Part shown: piece by piece, positions 9,453 to 19,464 of the stretch | How the letters are laid out: the number at the start of each line of letters is the position of its first letter | Position numbering within the stretch: position 1 is the stretch's first letter | Assembly: GCA_036245525.1 (NCBI GenBank) | Contig: BTPG01000005.1 | Location: 123,637,058-123,701,057, forward strand | Length of the DNA: 64,000 bases | DNA from: Semisulcospira habei | Lineage: Eukaryota > Mollusca > Gastropoda > Semisulcospiridae | Reading direction: 5' to 3' | Position numbers and translations under genes: made by a program | The notes under the pieces: model-generated | Seen by the model: only the letters and a program-made list of their open reading frames with translations | Databases searched by the model: none | What the model was told of the DNA's origin: nothing

Positions 9453-9855
9453 TGAAAAAGATCACCCTGTTCGGCGAGCTTGCTACTGGACACCGTGACA
9501 GAGGGGCACCAAAGAAGAGATACAAAGACTGTCTCAAGAAGTCACTTAGTGCCTGCCAAATCGACCACCACCAGTGGTCTTCGCTTGCTGCGGACCGTGA
9601 CACCTGGCGCTCCACCATTTACAAGGCAGCTGTCTCCTTTGAGGACTCTCGCAGAGCTAGCCTTAAGGACAAGAGGCTCAGGAGAAAAAACAGAGATGCC
9701 GCAGCTCAGAACCCTGACCAGACCTTCCCCTGCAGCCACTGCGGTCGAACCTGCCTGTCTCGGATTGGCCTCCGCAGCCACGAACAAGCCTGCAGACGTC
9801 GTGGGCAACTCCTATAAAATCTTCGTTCGCGAAGTCAAGCCAAGAGAGAGAGAGA
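9453..9855 (+). mobile_element. Non-LTR retrotransposon, short 3' copy with 13-bp target duplication
   Basis: Plus-strand copy of only the last part of the LINE polyprotein (from KITLFGELATGHRDRG to the natural stop after RRRGQLL), with the C-x2-C-x12-H-x3-C knuckle intact, then the short 3' UTR and an AGAGAG tail. Direct repeats ATGTACTATTATT at 9440-9452 and 9856-9868 are the target duplication. The protein is nearly the same as in the 57460-60090 copy, so the insertion looks recent. It cannot be autonomous, since the endonuclease and RT are missing. Confidence 0.92.
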
Positions 9856-10059
9856 TGTACTATTATTACCTTGTCTACAAAAACAGTGAGTTAGCAAAAG
9901 TCATCATGCTCCCCCTTTGACAGTGTTCACAGTGGCTTCAATGCTAATGGTACTTTGTTTTACAAAGACAAAGATCTACACTGGAATGTTTAAAATAAAT
10001 AAATAAAGTAAACAAATAAATAAATAAATGACGTGTAAATGTATGCTGACCTTTGACTT

Positions 10060-10190
10060 TAGACCTTACGGCTTTCGCCGCAAGCAATACGCAAAACGCT
10101 ATGGGCCGAAGTCGGCCGCAGTAGGCCCCCGCACAGTCGTGCGCGAGCAAACTACGGCCGCGTTAGAGCCGGCGGCCTTTGCGTACTGAA
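10060..10190. repeat. Half hairpin E plus diverged hairpin F
   Basis: GACCTTACGGCTTTCGCCG (one E arm) is followed by a diverged GC-rich F palindrome around CCCCGCACAGTCGTGCGCG. Confidence 0.55.
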
Positions 10191-10531
10191 TAAATCACAG
10201 AGCAGCAGACAAATAATCTTTTTGCGCAATAATCATGGAAACTGAAAAGCCTGACAAAGCTTTGCGCAGTTTTGTGGCCGTTCGCGATTGACAGATGAAT
10301 GGCTGGTTTACGCGTTTTCGTCGCCTCTTGCCCGCGAGCCGGATTATCTTCCTTTACGTCTGGTTTAATGGCTGAGTCGCCAAAATTCCAGAGGAGTTCT
10401 CCGCACGCCCTCCTATGCGGACCTTGTCTCATTTATTATTTATCGCCGTCCCCACTCAAATTCCTAACGCCTGTGTGAACTCTCAAGTGAAGTTGAACCT
10501 ACAAGGTCACCGGACCAGGCGTCAGTTGCAT

Positions 10532-10658
10532 TGAGTGAGCTTAGTCCTGCGCCAACCAGTAAGCAAGGTCTTCCGCTAGCGTAGTCCTGCGCCAGCCTCT
10601 AAGCAAGCTATCGCGGAACACCTTGCTTAGTGGCTGGCGCAGAACTAAGCTCACTCAT
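10532..10658. repeat. Long inverted repeat (family H)
   Basis: Left arm TGAGTGAGCTTAGTCCTGCG, right arm its complement (CGCAGAACTAAGCTCACTCA), with an extra partial copy of the arm inside. A shorter diverged relative lies at 48949-49026. Confidence 0.7.
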
Positions 10659-10805
10659 GTAACTGGCCACATGAAACCTTTATGAGTTAGGTCCGTGACA
10701 GCGGCTCCAAGCCTGTATACATCGGTTCAGACAAAACGACGGACTTGTTCAGATAGCACGTCCGTTTAAAAGTCCTTCTAAATCAAAGTGACACAGTTGC
10801 TGTGC

Positions 10806-10945
10806 GGCCGAATCGATCAGTGTTCAGTTCGTACTCCATAGGCAATCGCTGTCCCTGTCCCCCATACGCCGACCGTTAGGGTCGTTCATTATCACTATAC
10901 TCCGGTGCCGTGGACGTTAAACCCCGATCTAACCAACCAACCAGA
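10806..10945 (+). repeat. Retroposon-like repeat with CCGTGGACGTTAAACC tail
   Basis: About 90 bp (GATCAGTGTTCAG through GTACTMCATAGGCAATMGCTGT) are shared with 46390-46480. The 3' part reads GGACGTTAAACC followed by (AACC)n, a tail style of mollusc LINE/SINE retroposons. No coding sequence. Confidence 0.5.
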
Positions 10946-11102
10946 CGTCAGGGGGACTAAACTTGCATAGGTTTCCTGGTGAACTGTGACACAATCCAGT
11001 AGTCGTCATAAGAAGGAGCGAATCGGAAAAGCCTTCTTTTTCACAGCTTTCAAGCATCCATTAACTCCTACACTGTTGAGAAAAAGTGAACACGATCCAA
11101 AT

Positions 11103-11152
11103 GCAAGAGGCATAGATCTTCATGAGCCTTCGCAGCGGGATATATGCCTCTA
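11103..11152. repeat. Family A hairpin, shortened
   Basis: GCAAGAGGCATAGATCTTCA on the left and TATATGCCTCTAGC on the right; the inner C-rich stem is deleted. Confidence 0.7.
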
Positions 11153-11298
11153 GCTGGCACCGTTTTGTGTCCACGTTCCTTGGACGTCTGGCCGGGGATC
11201 TGACTTGTAAATTAACCAAGATTTCAGAAACACAATCTGCTTCCAGAAGGGATTAAGCCTCTTTCGTGTGAGGATTAACTCTTTTAGTAATCTGGAGG

Positions 11299-11372
11299 CA
11301 AGAAGCATAGAGTCTCATTAGCCCCCTGCAAGTTCATGCAGGGGCTCATGAGAATAATTATGTGCCTCCTGC
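11299..11372. repeat. Family A hairpin
   Basis: The outer arms vary (CAAGAAGCATAGAGTCTCA), but the inner stem CCCCCTGCA...TGCAGGGG is intact. Confidence 0.7.
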
Positions 11373-11445
11373 AGACGAAATAACCTAGTTCGAACAACAA
11401 CCTTTCCTTTCATTTTAAGTCGCGATGATGTACATACTGTTTCCG

Positions 11446-11516
11446 CGAGAAGAATGCATAGATTTTCATTAGCCCCTGCATGTTGCTGCAGTTAATGGGA
11501 CCCTATGTCCCTTGCT
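11446..11516. repeat. Family A hairpin, diverged
   Basis: AATGCATAGATTTTCATTAG and a degenerate right arm (ACCCTATGTCCCTTGC). Confidence 0.6.
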
Positions 11517-11535
11517 GTCGGAAGGGTCTGATTAA

Positions 11536-11798
11536 CCTCATCACTGCTGGTTGACTCAGATCGTGCTTTAAAAATCTTCGTCAGTTCAGCGCCAAAGGAG
11601 AGACCCAGCCATTCCAAGCAACGTGGATACACATTGGTATCAGCAAGAGGCTTCGACCCTCCTGCGAAATAAAGTGAACTCAGTTCATATGCAAGAGGCA
11701 TAGATCCTCATGAGCCCCCGCAATCGCGGGGGCTCATAAGGATCCATGCCTCTCGCGGCAGTTGGATCGTGTCCTTTTTTATCTCAGCAGTGAACGGG
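11536..11798. mobile_element. Family A MITE, complete with duplicated core start
   Basis: Starts CCTCATCACTGCTGG after TTAA (11532-11535) and ends GCAGTGAACGGG before TCAA. The intact hairpin is at 11691-11755; a stray arm fragment (CAAGAGGCTTCGACCCTCC) near 11644 shows an internal partial duplication. Confidence 0.75.
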
Positions 11799-12199
11799 TC
11801 AAACCACACACCCATCTAGAAGAGTACACGGCGCTCGACACAATCCGTGCTTGAACAGCTGAAGGATGCAAGGTTACAGCGAATGAACAAGAGGAGGGTG
11901 TCGACGGTCAGCAATGCCTGCCTAGGCGACTACTTGTATTCTGCGACCGCCTGCCTAAAGCGGTTGCTGATTAGTGATCCCACAGGCTTCTACTTTCTAT
12001 CTGTGTGCTGTGCAGCGCTTTGTCGTGCGGTCCACAATCTGATACCAGCATGCACAGACGAAGATCCTTTGTATTATGGTAAGCAGTTGCCCAAAGCGCA
12101 TTGTTTTGTTCACATAAAACCTCCTTGTGCAAGCAGACACCGGTACTGTAAAGTGAGTAGCACCAGCGGCTGCATGCACCAGTCTGCAGTACATGTTAA

Positions 12200-12415
12200 C
12201 CCATATCATACTGAGGCTAAAAGCTTCAAATTTGTACAGTGTCATATGCAAGCTACATTATAGTACTTACAGATAAGGACATAGACCAATGGCTTTAGTT
12301 CAAGGGTAGTGCCAGAATAGCTTGGCGCCTAGAGGCGCCAAGCTATTCTGGCACTACCCTTGAACTATTTTAGTCAAACTTGCTGCACACACTGGTGTAT
12401 TCCGAATGATAAGGG
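12200..12415. mobile_element. Family B MITE, B3 subtype, complete
   Basis: TTAA at 12196-12199 and 12416-12419. Ends CCCATATCATACTGAGG and CCGAATGATAAGGG are imperfect inverted repeats. The hairpin arms are GTTCAAGGGTAGTGCCAGAA and its exact complement. It is close to the copy at 33584-33802, which lies in opposite orientation. Confidence 0.85.
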
Positions 12416-12600
12416 TTAATCAGCCGATAGTGTACACGTATCAGACCACTTAGAACACCCGCGCAATGGCTTCATTCAGCAGCATTCTATACTGACAAGC
12501 GACTACAGTGTTTCCGATGATTCCAAAAATGTCGCATTTTTTTTGTTCGTCAGTATAGTAGTGCAGGACGCGTAGGTCACAATAATCCGAAGAACATTAA

Positions 12601-12739
12601 CGGCCTTTGATTGTCGGTAGAGTGTTTTGTCGAGGTGACTCCTGCAGGAGCAGGAACCTTTAGCTTCCCGTAGTGCCTTCTGTCGAGGTGATTCCTGCAG
12701 GAATGACCTCGACAAAAAGCGCCTCCGGAGGCCAAAGGA
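12601..12739. mobile_element. Family C element with duplicated palindrome centre
   Basis: TTAA at 12597-12600, right flank TTAG. Two copies of the TCGAGGTGAYTCCTGCAGGA centre lie in tandem, and only the outer GGCCTTTGATTGTCGG and AGGCCAAAGG ends pair. Confidence 0.65.
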
Positions 12740-12907
12740 TTAGTCAAACAGTCCGCGATCCTACAATCAATCATTCAGACATGTGTTCGCCCGCAAAATA
12801 CCACAGCGATGATTAGGACTAATGAAATTGCCATTCATTTACCTTGCGAAGAGTGATTTAGATGAAATTAGTGCAGTCCTGTTAACAGTCCAAGATATGT
12901 ACGTTGG

Positions 12908-13260
12908 CTTGTTTGTTTGTTTGTTTGTTTGTTTGTTTGTTTGTATGTGTTTGTTTGTTTGTTTTTGTTTTTTGCTTGCTTGCTTGCTTGCTTGCTTGTT
13001 TGATTGCCTGCTTGCGTGTTTGTTTGTTTTTCTAGTCTGCTGGTTGGTGTTTTATTGTTGGTGTTAGTTATTTAGTTATTTTAGTTTTGGTAGATAGTTT
13101 GGTTTTTTTGTTTGTTTTGTTTTGTTTTTTGCCTGCTTGCTTGTTTGCTTGTTTGCTTGCTTGCTTGAGTGTTGTTTTTTTTCTAGTCTGCTGGTTGGTG
13201 TTTTATTGTCGTTGCTGTTCTTGTTTTTGTTGTTGTTGTCTGTGTTAACTAGCCTTTTCC
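12908..13260. repeat. TTTG/CTTG tetranucleotide and T/G-rich low complexity
   Basis: (GTTT)n at 12909-12970, (GCTT)n at 12976-13000 and around 13130-13165, with intervening T/G-rich sequence; a segment ending TCTAGTCTGCTGGTTGGTG occurs twice. Confidence 0.85.
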
Positions 13261-13500
13261 TCCCGCTTCCCTTGGGACGTGGTCGGCTCTAGTGGGCTTT
13301 CGAAGGCCATCTGAGGGCGACGTGGGCTCGAGAACCTCTGGCTAAATGGGCCCTTTGCCCCTGGAAAGCAAACGCACGGATCCAGCACAGATCAGTCGCG
13401 GACATCATATCTTCCCCTGTCGTTTTAAATATTCATCGAGCAACATGTGCAGCACATGATTAAACCAGATGCGTGCGGAGGCTAAAATCCCCTTCATCTA

Positions 13501-13564
13501 CAAGAGGCACAGATTCCCTTGAGCCCCTGCGCCCGCAGGGGTTCATGAGAATCTATGCCTCTTG
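13501..13564. repeat. Family A hairpin
   Basis: Arms CAAGAGGCACAGATTCCCTT and complement; loop CCCCTGCGCCCGCAGGGG. Confidence 0.8.
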
Positions 13565-13971
13565 AGGGCAAGTGACTTGGCCCATAGTGTTCTCCAGAGG
13601 ACGTCACCGGGGTTTAAGTGTATGGCAGGCTGATGCTACAGTGATTCTGGCCAAGGTAATTAGCGGGTGTCTAGGGGATAGGAACAAAGACGAGTAAATA
13701 ACACATCGCCGATAAGCCTTCAAAGGAATATGACAACTGGCATCTCCTGATCTATGAGCAATCTCTCCAGAGATGAGGGAGGGCCCGAGGGTCTCTCCTT
13801 CGTTGAAGGAACGACTCGGTGCAACCGCGTCAGAGAATTTTGGTATACGTTCCTTTTCCATTAAACTCGTGGTTGGCAAACGCATCAATATTGATGTCTT
13901 CTTGTTTTGTTTTTGTTTTTAATCGCTACCCACGTTGATATCTAAATCAGAAAATGGTGTGTGATTGTTAG

Positions 13972-14045
13972 CTCAGTCGATACGTGCTGCATTCGGAAAC
14001 GCGGCCTTTATGCCGCGTGTCCGGATGCAGCAAGTCTCGAATGAG
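13972..14045. mobile_element. Family D MITE
   Basis: Palindrome with CTGCATTCGGAAACGCGGC and GCCGCGTGTCCGGATGCAG; ends CTCAGTCGA and TCTCGAATGAG lie beside TTAG and TTAA (14046-14049). Confidence 0.75.
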
Positions 14046-14169
14046 TTAAACTGCTTGTGTGTGTATGTATGCGTGCGTGCGTGCATGCGTGTGTGTGTGT
14101 TGTGGTGTTGTGGTGTTGTTATTGTTGTCGCTGTTGTTCTTCTTGTTGTTATCCGAATGAGTTAAACTC

Positions 14170-14171
<2 letters not shown>

Positions 14172-14253
<82 letters not shown>
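14172..14253. repeat. (TG)n microsatellite
   Basis: Pure TG; followed to 14287 by a short CTGCACTGCG tandem and preceded by TG/GTTG-rich sequence from 14056. Confidence 0.98.
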
Positions 14254-14254
<1 letters not shown>

Positions 14255-14414
14255 ACTGCGCTGCACTGCGCTGCACTGCACTGCGCTTGATAAAACTGCA
14301 TCAGTGTTCTTTTGGTAATCAATTTGAATCAATCGCAAGGAAAGGGTACATGAATGATAAAATCTTTATGACCTGACACGGTATCGAATATTGGCCCTGG
14401 GCCTTGGCGACTCT

Positions 14415-14481
14415 GCAAGAGGCGTAGATCCTCATGAACCCCTGCTGACAAGCAGGGGCTCATGAGGATATATGCTGCTTG
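14415..14481. repeat. Family A hairpin
   Basis: Arms GCAAGAGGCGTAGATCCTCA and complement; loop CCCCTGCTGACAAGCAGGGG. Confidence 0.8.
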
Positions 14482-14802
14482 CAGAGGGTAGGGGTTTTCT
14501 GAGAACTCGACACGCTAATTCCCTGCGGACACAGACAGAAAGAATGATGTTTGTCTGCGAGTCAGAACACGTATGAGACCAGCTGTTGGCAAAAACCTGC
14601 AGAATTATGCCTCTCGCTCGCAAGTTGCCGCCTCACGCATTGAGATCTACAGTTTTTGCGGCACTTATTCGTATGGTACCAAACCGTTCCCAGCCAGTGG
14701 ACGCATATTTTCTTTCTGAAATCTTCTGTCATTCAATTCTGTCATTCCAACTACCCAAAAGCCGCAACCTGTCCAATGGAGCATGGCTACACGCTGGTCT
14801 CA

Positions 14803-14910
14803 GCAAGAGGCATAGACCCTCATGAGCCCCCGCAGTCGCGGGGGCTCATGAGGGTCTATGTCTCTTGCAGCTGCATCAGTCGTGTTCTTTTTTTCTCGGA
14901 AGTGCAGGTG
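14803..14910. mobile_element. Family A hairpin with right terminus
   Basis: The hairpin at 14803-14869 has loop CCCCGCAGTCGCGGGG, followed by a right end GTGCAGGTG at TTAA (14911-14914). Upstream sequence from about 14690 matches other family A left flanks. Confidence 0.8.
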
Positions 14911-15209
14911 TTAACATTTTACGGCTTCTAGAGAATACACGCCGCAGTGACTGGTGCGTAACTGTCCATTTAGTCATGCTTTAAAGGGGCGCAACCTATC
15001 TTTCCTGAGTTACCATTCAAGGGTTCAGGCTATTGTCTTTGGCCTGATCCTGATTCAGGACTAACATCTATTGCACGATAGTCAAGTGACTGAGCAGGGA
15101 AGAAAGAGAGAAACACGTTCGTAAGGTATGAGAGAGAGAGCGCCTGAGACTGAAAGACACACAGAAAGGTACAGACAAACAGGCGACCAGACAGACAGAA
15201 ACTCATTCT

Positions 15210-15275
15210 GCCGATATTTGACAAAACCAGCATGTCCATTTTTGAGAAAAGCGAGATTTTCATTGTATAACATGA
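15210..15275. repeat. Half copy of palindrome G
   Basis: GTCCATTTTTGAGAAAAGCG and AGATTTTCATTGTATAACA match the left arm of the palindrome at 63254-63356. Confidence 0.5.
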
Positions 15276-15564
15276 ACATCTTTAGCCAACATTAAATGTG
15301 ACAGACGGAGGGCCTATGTTAATTGAGATACGTAGTCATGCACAAATACACAGAGCGCCACAGGTTGACGTTCCTCAGCGAATCGGGAGAAAGCGTTCAT
15401 ACCGCTCATCCCAACCCCCCCAACCTATACCCCACATAAACAGGGTACAATCGGGTCCGGTCTGTAAACAACTAATTAGCTTCGTTTATCTTCTATCAAA
15501 ACAATTACAGGGTGTTTCTTCTGGCCTTGGGCCGGACTGTGAACCACAGGCTAACAATACAGCA

Positions 15565-15759
15565 CTGTACACAAACCAAGAGGAATCACTCAGCGCCGGA
15601 CAGACAAACAGTTAGATCTCCTGCCCACCGCCTATCAGGCACCAAATCGCCAGCCCACAGAGAAATACGCAGGTATAGAATAAGACGATCATTTGCATCT
15701 TCAAAAAAAGATGCATCAGGTCTCTTATATAACCCATGTCTTTCTCCGGAACTTGGGAG
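15565..15759 (-). mobile_element. TATA-box repeat P, monomer with 13-bp target duplication
   Basis: A 195-bp piece of repeat P in minus sense, containing the TATATAAG box (complement at 15724-15731). It is bounded by exact direct repeats TAACAATACAGCA at 15552-15564 and 15760-15772. The boundaries show that a piece this short can be inserted, and duplications of this length exclude an LTR-integrase mechanism. Confidence 0.85.
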
Positions 15760-15834
15760 TAACAATACAGCAGACATCAGATCAGCTAATTACATGATTG
15801 CTATGCCCTCTTTGAAGTTGGCAACATAGCCAGA

Positions 15835-16030
15835 GAAAAAAAGACTACGTCTTGATCTCAAAGGTCTCAAAGACGGAACAGGCAGACAAAGAAACTACTT
15901 CTGGACCGCAAAGATTTCAAATACGAGACAGACAGAGAAAGAGAGTACTTCTTGGTCTCAAAGACATTACAGAGAGATTACTTCTTGATCTCAAAGACAA
16001 AGCAGACAAAGAGACTACCTTTTGATTTTA
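15835..16030. repeat. Degenerate minisatellite (GACTACTTCTTGATCTCAAA)
   Basis: About four diverged units of 35-60 bp with the shared phrase CTTGATCTCAAAGAC. The phrase resumes at 16249, right after the family B element, which therefore inserted into the array. Confidence 0.7.
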
Positions 16031-16031
16031 A

Positions 16032-16244
16032 CTCATTTAGCCCCAAAGATAGACATGAGGAGATGGATCGACCATGATAATTCAAGGGTAGTGCCAGATG
16101 AGCTTGGCGCCTGAAGGCGCCAAGCTCATCTGACACTACCCTTGAATTATCATGGTCGAACTTTCTCCTGCAACAGGTACATGATCGTTAGGTAACACCT
16201 CCAAAATTTTGGAAATGCGGCCTTGGGGTTAAATCAATAAATGG
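16032..16244. mobile_element. Family B MITE, B1 subtype, complete
   Basis: TTAA at 16028-16031 and 16245-16248. Ends CTCATTTAGCCCC and AAATCAATAAATGGG. Both arms carry GATGAGC/GCTCATC where most copies have GAATAGC/GCTATTC. Confidence 0.85.
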
Positions 16245-16544
16245 GTTAAAGATCTCAAAGACAATGCAAACAATTCAAAGGTCATATATATTTCAAGTCA
16301 CAACATTTGGCTTTGTATCATCATGACACAAATCCCACGGCTGAAAACTAAAATCTCAGACTATCACATCATAGAATCATTCTGCTTTTTGCTGCCAACG
16401 ATACGACGAAACCCGTCATGTGTCCCTCCCTCCAGGGACTTTTGGCCGAAGTGAGGCATCATGAGACAGATAACGTTTGCTATAAATATCAGATGATAAC
16501 TCGTATGTTTTGCACATTAACTCATACAGCCAGACAAGTTCTCC

Positions 16545-16612
16545 TGCAAAAGGCATAGATTCTCATGAGCCCCTGCCGTCGCAGGCGCTCATGAGAATCT
16601 ATGCCTCTTGCA
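16545..16612. repeat. Family A hairpin
   Basis: Arms GCAAAAGGCATAGATTCTCA and complement; loop CCCCTGCCGTCGCAGGCG. Confidence 0.8.
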
Positions 16613-16739
16613 TTGTAGGTAGGAATCGGTTACGTTTTCCGCAGACGGAGGAAGTTATTGGCCTTTATGACGATGATGATGACCTTAAATAGTACGAGCT
16701 GTTCAATTATTTCAGCCTCTGCCAGCGGCCTCTCTGTAT

Positions 16740-16955
<216 letters not shown>

Positions 16956-17031
16956 CTCCTCCTCCTCCTGGTCCACTCTTCCCCCAACAACAACCCGCCA
17001 TTTCCGTCTCTCATGGTGATTGCACGTAGGT

Positions 17032-17033
<2 letters not shown>

Positions 17034-17095
<62 letters not shown>

Positions 17096-17105
17096 CTGCG
17101 CGCTC

Positions 17106-17202
<97 letters not shown>

Positions 17203-17220
17203 CGAGCGCGAGCGTAGGCG
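17034..17220. repeat. (TG)n microsatellite
   Basis: Two long TG blocks separated by a short CG-rich interruption at 17095-17115. Confidence 0.97.
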
Positions 17221-17572
17221 TGTATGCCTGTAAACTTACAAAGCAAACAGTGGCCACAAAAGGATAAAACCAAATACATGTAGACAAAATCAGGCGTCAA
17301 ACCGCATAAGAAAAAAAGCATGACACGATAAATATCTTGAACAATTCCATCTGGAATACTCGGCATTTTCAATATTTGATCGACCATTCTGTGCAGGCTC
17401 ATTGTCCATTCTGTGCAAGCTCGTTGTCCATTCTGTGCAAGCACTGACATTAAAGTTCTTGACACACTGGGAAAGGGGAAAGCCACAAGAAAATGTCAAA
17501 AGATGGTTTTTGCCCAAGACACAGTGAGACTTGTTTTTGTCCGTGTAAACGAACGTGTTTGTCAATTGCATG

Positions 17573-17631
17573 CTGGTCTGTGAATTTGCACCTTATGACC
17601 TACGGCCGTAAGGTCCAAATTCACAGACCAG
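17573..17631. repeat. Hairpin E, complete
   Basis: CTGGTCTGTGAATTTG on the left and CAAATTCACAGACCAG on the right around ACCTACGGCCGTAAGGT; about 59 bp. Confidence 0.8.
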
Positions 17632-18140
17632 TGCACGGCTGAATAGTTGCGTGTTCATAATTATTCGCATGCGTCTAGATTTGCGTCAGTGGCTGTTTGT
17701 TAATATTTGAGAGGCTGTGGTGTTAATTCAACATTTGAATGACTGCATAATGTTCATTCTTTGCCATTTATTCTCAAATCCTGCTGGTCTGGAATGAAAG
17801 CACGAGAGGGGGTCATTGTGGATCGCAGCGTGCGATTAAATATTTAGATATCACACAAAAGAACTGGAAAGGGGCGCAGATAATGAGAACAAAAATACAG
17901 ACAGAAAGACAGGCAGTAAACAAAGGACGAAGAAATGAGTAAACTTTGGAAGAAGAAGAAAAACCTGAACAAAACAGAAAGAAAGAATAAAAGATTCTGA
18001 CCAAACAACTCCTCCCACCCCACCCACACCCTCCAAAAAAAGGAACAAGACATGAAAGGCAACGAAAAGAAAAAAATAAACAATTTAAAAGCAAAACAAA
18101 AAATAAAAAAATCAAACAAACATTAGACAGATTGTTTTAA

Positions 18141-18213
18141 CTCATTCGAGACTTACTGCATTCGGATGCGCGGCATAAAGCCGTGCATCCGAATGCAGTA
18201 CGTCTCGAGTGTG
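18141..18213. mobile_element. Family D MITE, complete
   Basis: Reference copy: 73 bp between TTAA at 18137-18140 and 18214-18217, palindromic throughout, with CTCATTCGAGAC and GTCTCGAGTGTG ends and GCATTCGGATGCGCGGC centre arms. Confidence 0.85.
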
Positions 18214-18249
18214 TTAAGGTGTGTCAACCATGTGACTGTGATTTTGCTA

Positions 18250-18298
18250 ATTTTGGTCATTGCAGCTCTTGGCTGTAACATCCAAAATTACAGACCAG
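18250..18298. repeat. Hairpin E, diverged
   Basis: AATTTTGGTCATTGCAGC pairs loosely with GGCTGTAACATCCAAAATT before ACAGACCAG. Confidence 0.55.
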
Positions 18299-18384
18299 CA
18301 AATGAGCCAATTAACCAACCGGACAACCTGTCACCCAAACGAAGAAACATATCCTGATACAGAAACAAAAAAAACAATTAAAAT

Positions 18385-18391
18385 GTCTTAC
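18385..18391 (-). other. Splice donor of GPCR exon
   Basis: Read on the minus strand the exon ends GTACAG and the intron starts GTAAGAC, a near-consensus donor. It falls between codons (phase 0), directly after a glutamine codon at the start of TM3. Confidence 0.85.
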
Positions 18392-18766
18392 CTGTACAAA
18401 CTTGACAATTTTGCACATCTCCAGCCCAAGGTACCAGAAGCCAAACGTGTCCTCCACAGCGGTTGGCGGAAGACAGATAAGCACTACCAGCAGGTCAGCT
18501 ACAGCCAAATTCACCAGGAAGATATTCGTGGCACTGCGCATGCGATGATTGCTCCACACAGCGAAGCAGACGAGAATATTCCCGCCAAGTCCAACGACAA
18601 AGACAATGACAAATAGTGCAATAAACAGCCAACTGAAGAACGCCAGGACCAGCGGATCGGGTCTGGGATGGTCGGGATAGTCTTCAGATGTCGTGTTCAT
18701 AGTTTCGTTGTTGGTGGTGTTGTTGTTTTGGGTGATGGTGACGAAGGTCGTCATAAGGTACTCCAT
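18392..18766 (-). CDS. First coding exon of a class A neuropeptide GPCR (orexin/allatotropin receptor-like)
   Basis: Encodes 125 residues of a seven-transmembrane peptide receptor at the plasma membrane. Residues 1-40 form an extracellular N-terminus with several N-x-S/T glycosylation sites. Residues about 43-70 are TM1 with the hallmark GNILV, followed by the loop HRMRSATN. TM2 (about 81-99) has LAVADLL with the conserved Asp, followed by CLPPT. The first extracellular loop has the conserved Trp (FGFWYLG), and residue 118 is the conserved TM3 cysteine. The start is well supported: GCCACCATGG context with an in-frame TAA at 18794-18796 upstream. The exon ends at a phase-0 donor after VQ. An intron at this point is, to my knowledge, shared with orexin-type receptors. 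TM3-TM7 exons were not found, so intron 1 probably runs out of the window. Exact ligand class is inference; NPFF/NPY-type receptors are alternatives. Confidence 0.88.
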
Positions 18767-19190
18767 GGTGGCGATTCGAGAATGCCAATGAAGTTACTGT
18801 ATGTTAATCCACGTATCTCACTTGCGCTCTTCGCTCATCCAGGTATGACAATCAGCTGAATGCAGGTATCCAGGTATACCTCACTGTACCATATGATCTA
18901 GGCGTGGCAGTCTACTGTCAGATAATCAGCGTCAGTGGGTTCTTTTTTTTTTTTATCGCATCTTCCTTTCTAATCTCGCTTGTATCTCCTGGCTCACAGT
19001 AATTCAGGTATCAGACAGATAATTGTCATGGTATTAGAAAAGTCAGTGTGGTCACTGCGCTTAATCTTCTCTGATGAGGTTATTGCTACCGCCATGCCTG
19101 CGTATCCTGTTCGATGCCCACAAATACCCTGTAAAGTAGAAAATATTGATGTTTGTAACCCAGATGCAGAGGTGTCACTATAGATTTGTG

Positions 19191-19242
19191 TTTGTCTGTA
19201 ATTTTTTACCTTACAGCCGTGAGGTCCAGAATCACAGACCAG
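19191..19242. repeat. Hairpin E, diverged
   Basis: TTGTCTGTAATTTTTTACC with GAGGTCCAGAATCACAGACCAG-like right arm around TTACAGCCGTGA. Confidence 0.65.
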
Positions 19243-19296
19243 CATATAATGATTACGATGAACCAGACACATATCACTGCACTATTATAGCATGGA

Positions 19297-19460
19297 AGTG
19301 GGTGTGTTCGTATACTATCATTTCTAGACAGACCGAGCGACTTTTACTTCCATTCTCAAACTGTTTGATTCATAGTCACCGAGAGCTTCGCTCTCGGTGA
19401 CTACGAATCAAACAGTTTGAGAACGGTCTGTCTAGAAATGATAATATACGAACACTCCAC
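19297..19460. repeat. Large palindrome with two-step arms
   Basis: The outer arms (19297-19334 and 19425-19460) share TTTCTAGACAGACC and TATACTATCAT-type sequence. The inner arms (19353-19386 and 19390-19423) are almost perfect around a three-base loop (GAGAGC TTC GCTCTC). 18 bp at 19335-19352 are unpaired on the left. No TTAA is seen directly at the ends. Confidence 0.85.
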
Positions 19461-19464
19461 TCCT

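Noticed and set aside
11847..12263. 138-codon open frame on the plus strand
   Set aside because: It runs into the left end of a complete family B MITE (12200) and shows no domain or splice signal that I recognise.
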